Source of the DNA: an uncultured Geobacteraceae bacterium
GTDB taxonomy: Bacteria; Desulfobacterota; Desulfuromonadia; Geobacterales; Pseudopelobacteraceae
Direction of reading: 5' to 3'
NCBI GenBank assembly: GCA_903876875.1
Contig: CAIRBT010000069.1
Coordinates: forward strand, 1-52,073
Length of the DNA stretch: 52,073 nucleotides
The notes below the pieces were generated by a model. That model worked only from the letters and a program-made list of their open reading frames with translations, was not told the DNA's origin and searched no databases. This document shows, in pieces, positions 46,456 through 52,073 of the stretch. The stretch's first letter is position 1. Every line of letters starts with the position of its first letter. A program made the translations under genes and the position numbers.

Positions 46456-46499
46456 ACACGGTAAAGGTAATGAGCGACCGCCCCTTTGTCAAGGTTATT

Positions 46500-47000
46500 T
46501 CAGGTTAGTGTGTGGCATTTCACCCGTTCCATAAACTCTTCTCGCAGCCGATCGTCCTGGAGCTGTTCCGCTTCCACCACCGGCAATGTGGGGAACCGGC
46601 GCACAACTTCACGGGCAAACAGACCGGCAGTAAAGGACGGAACTTGAGCAGCGGTCACCAGAACCGCCGCCGTCAGGGCGCAACTGGGGGAGCGTTCCTT
46701 GAAAATAAAGCCGGAAATTCGTTCCGCAGCCAGCTCATTCACCGCCTGGCGGCAGTAGGCCAACAACCGCTCCGTCAGGTCTTCACCACCGCCGCAGATG
46801 ACCAGACGGGGAGACTCCGGCTCTCCGACCAACTCCATCGGTGCCCGGGGCACCGTCAGACCACACCCCACTTCGGGACAGATCGGCACAAACTGGGCGG
46901 ACAGGCCGATGACATTGGCAACGATCCGGTCATATTTATAGGCACCGTCGTAGCGAACATGGCTACCAAGCAGACAGGCACTCACCCCGATGGTAATCAT
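46500..47000 (-). CDS. DUF523 family protein
   Basis: 166 residues with the DUF523 pattern of conserved cysteines: SACLLGSHVRYDG, CPEVGCGLTVPR and ERSPSCAL. Several conserved Cys suggest a metal or cluster site, but the function is unknown. No good ribosome site before ATG 47000. It lies 86 bp upstream of hrcA on the same strand, with the CIRCE site between. Confidence 0.92.
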   Translation of the reverse strand: MITIGVSACLLGSHVRYDGAYKYDRIVANVIGLSAQFVPICPEVGCGLTVPRAPMELVGEPESPRLVICGGGEDLTERLLAYCRQAVNELAAERISGFIFKERSPSCALTAAVLVTAAQVPSFTAGLFAREVVRRFPTLPVVEAEQLQDDRLREEFMERVKCHTLT

Positions 47001-47251
47001 AAACGTTCATCGCGTTTTGCTTTTGGAATGGCCTTCTCGGAGAGATCATCATACACACCGCTTCCCCACGGAGAAGGGGGGATTGAGGGGGGTTGCTTTT
47101 GAAACATATCACCTGCCAATTCTACCTGGGTTATTTAACGTTTGAAAGCAAAGACCGAAAATAATTTACGCTGAGCAGTTTGAATATTTTACATTTTGCG
47201 GTAGTATGAACAGTGCTTCTGTTAACAACTCTCCATTCGAAGGATCACACC
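47001..47251. other. Divergent intergenic region with a dispersed repeat
   Basis: Contains a GGGGGGATTGAGGGGGG-type repeat near 47076-47095, related to 33843-33902. The rest is AT-rich and probably holds the promoter of the CheY-like gene. Nothing else seen. Confidence 0.5.
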
Positions 47252-47626
47252 ATGAAAATCATGACCGTTGATGACTCAAAGGTGGTTCGCCTGACCATTG
47301 CACTCACGCTCAAACAGGCAGGTCACTCCGTAGTGGAAGCAGAATGCGGCGAGGAAGCTCTCAAACTGCTCAAAGCTGAAAAGGCTGATCTGGTTATCTC
47401 TGACTTCAATATGCCCCGTATGGATGGCAGTCAGTTGGTGCGCGCCATCAAAAGTGATCCCGAATTACAATCCATACCGGTTATCATGCTGACAACCGAG
47501 CATGCCCGACAACGGCTTGATGAGGCGCGACAAGCCGGAGCCATCGGTTGGATACAGAAACCGTTCAAAGCGGAACAGCTGGTGGCTGCGGTACAAAAAG
47601 TTGCCGAAAAGTTCGGCATTACCTGA
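47252..47626 (+). CDS. CheY-like response regulator
   Basis: 124 residues from ATG 47252 (AAGGATC upstream). One receiver domain: MTVDDSKVVRLTIALTL, phospho-acceptor Asp in LVISDFNMPRMDG, Thr in VIMLTTEHAR and Lys in GWIQKPFKAEQL. Probable target of the adjacent CheA; the two genes converge with a four-base gap. Confidence 0.94.
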   Translation: MKIMTVDDSKVVRLTIALTLKQAGHSVVEAECGEEALKLLKAEKADLVISDFNMPRMDGSQLVRAIKSDPELQSIPVIMLTTEHARQRLDEARQAGAIGWIQKPFKAEQLVAAVQKVAEKFGIT

Positions 47627-47630
47627 CGGG

Positions 47631-49379
47631 TCAGCCCCGTCGCCCATTCTTCAGGCTCTCTGCCACCAACTTCCCCGTTTCAAGGTAGAGGGCAATGGAG
47701 CCATCCCCCAGAATACTGGCTCCTGAAACGCAGGTAACCTCGCGATACATGTGACTGAGTGGCTTGACCACACTCTTTATCTCCCCCAGAAGCCGGTCAA
47801 CGACCAGCCCTACCCCACCCGCTCCATGCTTGAACACAACAACGTGCCGAACCGATGGTACCGGCTCATCACTGCCAAGCACGTCCCGCAAATCAAGACA
47901 GGGGAGCAACTGATCCCGTATGCGCAGACAGCCGTCCGGTGTGGTACTCCGCTCTGCTGCATTGGGCAGCTCCAGGGTTTCCAGAACCACATCCATTGAC
48001 AAAATATAGAGTGTTTCCCCCAGTGACACCATAAAGCCATCCACCAGGGACAATGACAGGGGAATACTGATCTGAAAGGTGGTGCCAACCCCTTCGTCGC
48101 TTTCGATATCAACCTTTCCCCGCATCGATTCGACGGTTTTCTTGACCACATCCATGCCGATACCCCGCCCCGAAAGCATGGTGGCATCATCGCAGGTGGA
48201 AAACCCGGGCTCAAAGATGCAGGAGAGTAAATCAGCACCAACCGGTACCATATCCCCCCCGGCAGCTCTTCGTTCGCTTACCTTGCGGGAGAGTCGTTCC
48301 CGATTGATCCCCTGCCCATCATCACTGATCCGCAGTACAATCTGCCCCGAATCGTGGAACGCCTGCATATGGATGGTTCCTGTCGGTGTTTTGCCCTGAA
48401 CCACACGTTCTTCGGCAGTTTCAATACCATGGTCGATGGCATTGCGCACCAAATGAAGCAATGGTTCATGAAGTTTTTCTGCAACGGCCTTATCCAGTTC
48501 GGTGTCACCACCGCTAATCTGAAGAAGAATCTGTTTGCCCGATGAGCTGCCGATATCATGCACAATGCGTCGAAACCGTTGAAAGAGGCTCTGAATTGGA
48601 ATCATACGAAATGACATGGTTTTTTCTTGAATTCGTTTAACCAGATCCGCCACATGGGTAGCTGATTCCGTTGAGGAGATATCGCCCAGCCGCCGCACCG
48701 CAGATTCCATAACGGAAGAAGCGGTCACCAACTCCACCACCAGATCGGAAAGCTGATCAATGCGAGCGGCATCGACCCGCACAATCTGCTGGTTTCTGGC
48801 AAGTGAAGGGAGTATGGCGTGAAGGTCGTCACGACCGACAACCGGCATCGGAAGCTCGGACGGAGGAGTAGTGACCTCCTCGTCAAAAAAGGCAAAACCA
48901 TCCAGTTCTATGCCGGAAACATTGGACAGCCACGACTCATCAAGCATACCGGAACTCTTTGTCTGTTGCCCGGCAGTCACCGACAGCCCCCAACTATCCA
49001 GCTGTCCAATCAACGCAGCCTGCTCCGGAGATTCTGCACCTTCATCATCACCATTCACGTAATAATAATCCATCAGAGTGCAAATATGGTCATGGCAGGT
49101 AAGCAGCAACAGCAGCAACGACCGATTGAACGTCAGCTCATGTTCCCGGATACGGACAAGAATATTTTCGATGGCATGACAGAAACGCTCCACTCCCCCA
49201 TAACCGACAATACTCGCCGACCCCTTAATGGTGTGTACCATCCTGAACAACCGGCCAAATTCATCGGCATCAGCTTCATCGGCTTCAAGGGCCAGCAGAG
49301 CCGATTCCATCTCGGTAAGCATCTCGGCACCCTCGATGATAAAAGCCTGGCGTATTTCCTCCAACTCCTGCGGGATCAT
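47631..49379 (-). CDS. cheA: Chemotaxis histidine kinase CheA
   Basis: 582 residues. P1 Hpt domain with phospho-acceptor His49 (FRMVHTIKGSASIVG), dimerisation helices (VDAARIDQLSDLVVELVTASSVMES), HATPase (HLVRNAIDHGIETAEERV; ISDDGQGINRERL; MLSGRGIGMDVVK) and a C-terminal CheW-like domain (DGFMVSLGETLYILSMD; VVFKHGAGGVGLVVDRLLG). The P2 segment is short. GGAGG precedes ATG 49379. No cheW, cheR or cheB is in the window. Confidence 0.96.
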   Translation of the reverse strand: MIPQELEEIRQAFIIEGAEMLTEMESALLALEADEADADEFGRLFRMVHTIKGSASIVGYGGVERFCHAIENILVRIREHELTFNRSLLLLLLTCHDHICTLMDYYYVNGDDEGAESPEQAALIGQLDSWGLSVTAGQQTKSSGMLDESWLSNVSGIELDGFAFFDEEVTTPPSELPMPVVGRDDLHAILPSLARNQQIVRVDAARIDQLSDLVVELVTASSVMESAVRRLGDISSTESATHVADLVKRIQEKTMSFRMIPIQSLFQRFRRIVHDIGSSSGKQILLQISGGDTELDKAVAEKLHEPLLHLVRNAIDHGIETAEERVVQGKTPTGTIHMQAFHDSGQIVLRISDDGQGINRERLSRKVSERRAAGGDMVPVGADLLSCIFEPGFSTCDDATMLSGRGIGMDVVKKTVESMRGKVDIESDEGVGTTFQISIPLSLSLVDGFMVSLGETLYILSMDVVLETLELPNAAERSTTPDGCLRIRDQLLPCLDLRDVLGSDEPVPSVRHVVVFKHGAGGVGLVVDRLLGEIKSVVKPLSHMYREVTCVSGASILGDGSIALYLETGKLVAESLKNGRRG

Positions 49380-49637
49380 GAATTCCTCCGGTTGTTGTTC
49401 CCTGTTATCTCACCATACCCGCTGTGGGCAACGTACCGATTCTACTACAACAGACGGCACTATTGCAACAGAAGTCAATTTCCGACAGCGGAGACGTGAA
49501 GTCACTGCACAAGGTAAAACCTCGTAATTTTAGTTGCATATTTGCTTCGGCTCAGTAATATGTGCTCTATTAAATCCCACTTTGCCAGTTACACAGAAAA
49601 TATACATTATAATTTGAACATGAAAAAGAGATATTAA
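49380..49637. promoter_or_regulatory. Divergent promoter region, cheA and Cache MCP
   Basis: 258 bp, AT-rich toward the MCP. Should hold both promoters. I looked for sigma-28 and sigma-54 motifs and saw none I would defend. Confidence 0.4.
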
Positions 49638-51851
49638 ATGCTGATTACACCCTATCGTCACTGGCCCATTCAATCAAAAATCATGATCATTCCGATTATC
49701 AGCCTGATACTGATTGTCGCAGGAACCGAATACATCGTCACTCCGAGGATTTCTGCCTGGTTCATGGAACAGGAGATGCAAAGAGTGCAGAGTGTGGTGG
49801 AGATCGCTTCCCAGGAGTTCCAGGAGGCAGAACGGGGCATACAGGCAGGAAAATACTCCCCGGCAGAAGCACAAAAACACGTCATATCAACGATCCGGCA
49901 GATGCGCTATAACGGTTCTGAATATCTCTGGATCCACGACCTTGGAACTCCGTTTCCGAACATGATCATGCACCCGACCGTGCCGTCCCTTGACGGCAAA
50001 CCACTCGACGATCCCCGGTTCAACCGGGCAACCAGCATGATACATGGGCTTAATGGCACCCCCATAAAACTGGCGTACAAAAACCTGTTTGTGGCAGCCA
50101 ATGAGGTGGTGCAACAGACTGGTCACGGTTTTGTCACCTATGAATGGCCAAAACCCCGGGAGAGCGGCGGAGTCACCGGCGAACTCTACCCGAAACTTTC
50201 GTATGTCAAACTGTACAAACCCTGGGGATGGGTTATCGGCAGCGGACTCTATATCGACACATTCAAAGCCAAGATACAAAAACTGCACTGGTTGATTCTC
50301 GGGACGGCGGTGCTTTTTTCCGGGTTACTGATGCTCATGGTATGGACCATCGCCCGCAGCATCAAAAAAACCGTTGATGAAGATCGGGCTTTTGCCGCTT
50401 CGGTCGCTTCCGGTGACCTGACCAAAACCCTTGTCATTAATCATCGGGATGAACTGGGAGAACTGGGGCAATCACTGAACCTCATGGTTACCGACCTTCG
50501 TACAATGTTTACCCACATTAGCAATAATACCCTTGAACTTTCCGGTGCCACCAGAAAAATAAATCACGCATCGGGTGCCCTGGTGACGGTGTCCGAACGT
50601 CAGGAAGGGGACGTTACTGAAATTACTGAAGCAGCACGGGAAATTTCCGATCTGATCAACAACGTCAATGAGGGGGTCAACGGCCTTAACACCTCGGTAG
50701 ATGAGAATTCTTCGACCGTCATGGAACTCTCTGCAAGTATTGAGGAGGTAGTAAGGAACATGGAACTGCTCACCGCTTCAGTGGATGACATCGGGGCATC
50801 AATCAGCCAGTTAAGCGGTGCCATCGTACAGATCGACAATGGTGTCCATGCCCTTGACCAGACCTCCATCACCACCGCATCCTCAGTCATGGAGTTTGAC
50901 ACATCAATACGAACTATTGAAGAGTATGCCAATGAAAGCGTGGTAATTTCACAGCAGGTACTGCACGATGTCGAGTCCGGTAAACAGGCCGTGGACGCCA
51001 CAATTACCGGCATTGGTGAAATAAGGGACGCCTCACACTCCACAGCAGACTCCATAAGCTCGCTTTCACAAAAAGCAAAAAACATTGGTTCTATTGTGAC
51101 CGTAATCGACGAGATAGCCCAACAGACAAGCCTGTTATCCCTCAACGCCTCTATCATTGCGGCCCAGGCCGGCCCGCTGGGGCGCAGTTTCGCCGTGGTG
51201 GCGACCGAAATCAAAAAACTCGCGGAGCGAACGACCCGTTCTACCCGGGAAATCGGCGAAGTCATCAAAGGGGTGCAGACCGAGATTGCCACGGCAGTTG
51301 CCTCCATCAGTGTGGCAACAAAAAGCATTACCAATGGGGAGCAACTGGCACAGCAAGCCGGTACCGTTCTGGAAAAGATTGTCAGTGGCGTAAATCAGTC
51401 GTCGGGGCAGATGCGCGAGATTGCCCGTGCCACCAAAGAGCAATCACGGGGAAGCCTGCTCATTCGGGACGCCATGGAACAGATCGCCGACATGACCGCT
51501 GCCATTGCCACGAGCACCGACCAGCAACGTCAGGAGAGTGAAGCGATCAAACTTGAAGTGAATAAGGTGCAACTCTTTTCTGCCGATGTCAAACGTTCCA
51601 TGCTGGAGCAGGCCAATGTAGGTGAAATCATCTCTTGCATGACCATGAGAGTGTCGGATATGAGCATCAGAATACGCAGTGCCTGTGAAGAGCAGGCGGT
51701 GGGCAGCCAACGTATCGGGACTGCAGTTGCCCGTATTCGGCAGTCATCGTCAGCGGTTCGTCAGGAGACCCGGATAGTCGACACAGAGGTGGCAAAGCTC
51801 AGCACCCAGACCGAGCTGCTCGTCCAGGAGATATCAAACTTCAAAGTGTAA
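49638..51851 (+). CDS. Methyl-accepting chemotaxis protein with Cache sensor
   Basis: 737 residues. Membrane helix at about 15-35, a periplasmic single-Cache (type 2) sensor (YNGSEYLWIHDLGTPFPNMIMHP; GHGFVTYEWPKP; KLSYVKLYKPWGWVIGSGLYID), second helix at about 216-236, HAMP (VDEDRAFAASVASGDLTKTL) and a long signalling domain with the tip IDEIAQQTSLLSLNASIIAAQAGPLGRSFAVVATEIKKLAERT. Tip residues differ slightly from the usual NLLALNAAIEAARAGE. No pentapeptide tail. Divergent from cheA, so probably its receptor. Confidence 0.95.
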   Translation: MLITPYRHWPIQSKIMIIPIISLILIVAGTEYIVTPRISAWFMEQEMQRVQSVVEIASQEFQEAERGIQAGKYSPAEAQKHVISTIRQMRYNGSEYLWIHDLGTPFPNMIMHPTVPSLDGKPLDDPRFNRATSMIHGLNGTPIKLAYKNLFVAANEVVQQTGHGFVTYEWPKPRESGGVTGELYPKLSYVKLYKPWGWVIGSGLYIDTFKAKIQKLHWLILGTAVLFSGLLMLMVWTIARSIKKTVDEDRAFAASVASGDLTKTLVINHRDELGELGQSLNLMVTDLRTMFTHISNNTLELSGATRKINHASGALVTVSERQEGDVTEITEAAREISDLINNVNEGVNGLNTSVDENSSTVMELSASIEEVVRNMELLTASVDDIGASISQLSGAIVQIDNGVHALDQTSITTASSVMEFDTSIRTIEEYANESVVISQQVLHDVESGKQAVDATITGIGEIRDASHSTADSISSLSQKAKNIGSIVTVIDEIAQQTSLLSLNASIIAAQAGPLGRSFAVVATEIKKLAERTTRSTREIGEVIKGVQTEIATAVASISVATKSITNGEQLAQQAGTVLEKIVSGVNQSSGQMREIARATKEQSRGSLLIRDAMEQIADMTAAIATSTDQQRQESEAIKLEVNKVQLFSADVKRSMLEQANVGEIISCMTMRVSDMSIRIRSACEEQAVGSQRIGTAVARIRQSSSAVRQETRIVDTEVAKLSTQTELLVQEISNFKV

Positions 51852-51883
51852 CTGAGTGTTTTCGGGGCCAGAAGCAACGACAT

Positions 51884-51918
51884 AAAAAGGGGGGTGCCAC
51901 ACGGCACCCCCCTTTTTT
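51884..51918. terminator. Strong bidirectional rho-independent terminator
   Basis: AAAAAGGGGGGTGCC and GGCACCCCCCTTTTT arms around ACAC. It ends the MCP transcript and can serve anything transcribed leftward from 52073. Confidence 0.93.
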
Positions 51919-51924
51919 GTGATT

Positions 51925-52060
51925 CTCTCCAACCTGTCGTCAGCGTTAAGGGCCTCCGGCGAGTTCCTTAATTGTGGGAATCAGTATACTGCTTCAGGCA
52001 GACCCGCGTACAGAGGGCAGCACACCACAGCAGGGAGCGACCCCCGTTTTATATAGCATT
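51925..52060 (-). ncRNA. Possible structured RNA (unassigned)
   Basis: No protein frame fits. On the minus strand a TATAAA-like -10 (about 52045-52050) precedes a GC-rich stretch with small stems (CTGC/GCAG near 51987, TTAAGG/CCTTAA near 51947-51972), and the terminator at 51884 lies at its end. A segment near 51931-51951 (CCCTTAACGCTGACGACA) faintly recalls 6S RNA, but the long closing stem of 6S is missing. It may be nothing more than an intergenic region cut by the window edge. Confidence 0.2.
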
Positions 52061-52073
52061 CCGCCCGGGCGCA

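Noticed and set aside
46415-46492. Longer HrcA N-terminus
   Set aside because: It would be encoded by the CIRCE operator region and has no match to the HrcA family start.
50600-51334. 244-codon minus-strand frame opposite the Cache MCP
   Set aside because: Shadow of the regular heptad coding of the MCP signalling domain.
51925-52060. 6S RNA
   Set aside because: A short stretch resembles part of E. coli 6S, but the long closing stem and central bubble are not found.

Overview
The window looks like chromosomal DNA of an anaerobic, motile, respiring deltaproteobacterium of the Desulfuromonadales/Geobacteraceae type. That placement is an inference from content: c-type haem proteins (a haem-binding chemoreceptor, a small dihaem cytochrome), a bacteriohemerythrin-type sensor, several multi-domain histidine kinases, a formate dehydrogenase with sulfhydrogenase-like electron-transfer subunits, and many dispersed GC-rich palindromic repeats. 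No rRNA or other species-level marker is present.

Layout. 1-2265 is an accessory, decayed region: the trailer end of a CRISPR array (six repeats, leader and cas genes outside the window), a degenerate tRNA-like sequence, two copies of a 175-bp palindromic repeat element, a frameshifted unknown gene, and a fragment of a Mu-type tail gene whose 3' end runs into an orphan CRISPR repeat. 2266-8839 (minus strand) holds tex, a class II photolyase, and a two-gene MoxR ATPase/TraB-like operon. 9108-15466 holds small flagellar-like and exported proteins, an aldo/keto reductase-MFS-AEC operon, small membrane proteins and a rhodanese. 15484-28071 is a signalling block: hemerythrin-PAS-GGDEF cyclase, a BarA-like hybrid kinase, a haem c chemoreceptor and a three-gene phosphorelay. 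28191-33819 is housekeeping (mfd, a conserved deltaproteobacterial protein, glmU). 33982-37834 is a translationally coupled formate dehydrogenase operon. 38089-41059 has tRNA-Arg(CCG), coaE, an RlmL-like methyltransferase and an RbgA-like GTPase. 41234-47000 is a dihaem cytochrome, dnaJ, dnaK, grpE, hrcA with a CIRCE operator, and a DUF523 gene. 47252-51851 is a chemotaxis group (CheY-like, CheA, Cache MCP). The end of the window has a strong terminator and an unexplained, possibly structured, non-coding stretch.

How it fits together: most of the window is sensing and signal transduction (two chemoreceptors, CheA/CheY, four multidomain kinase or cyclase sensors) next to stress and housekeeping genes. 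The least explained parts are the CRISPR/phage scar at 1730-2086, the MoxR/TraB-like pair at 6069-8839, and the formate dehydrogenase operon with borrowed sulfhydrogenase/sulfite-reductase-type subunits.
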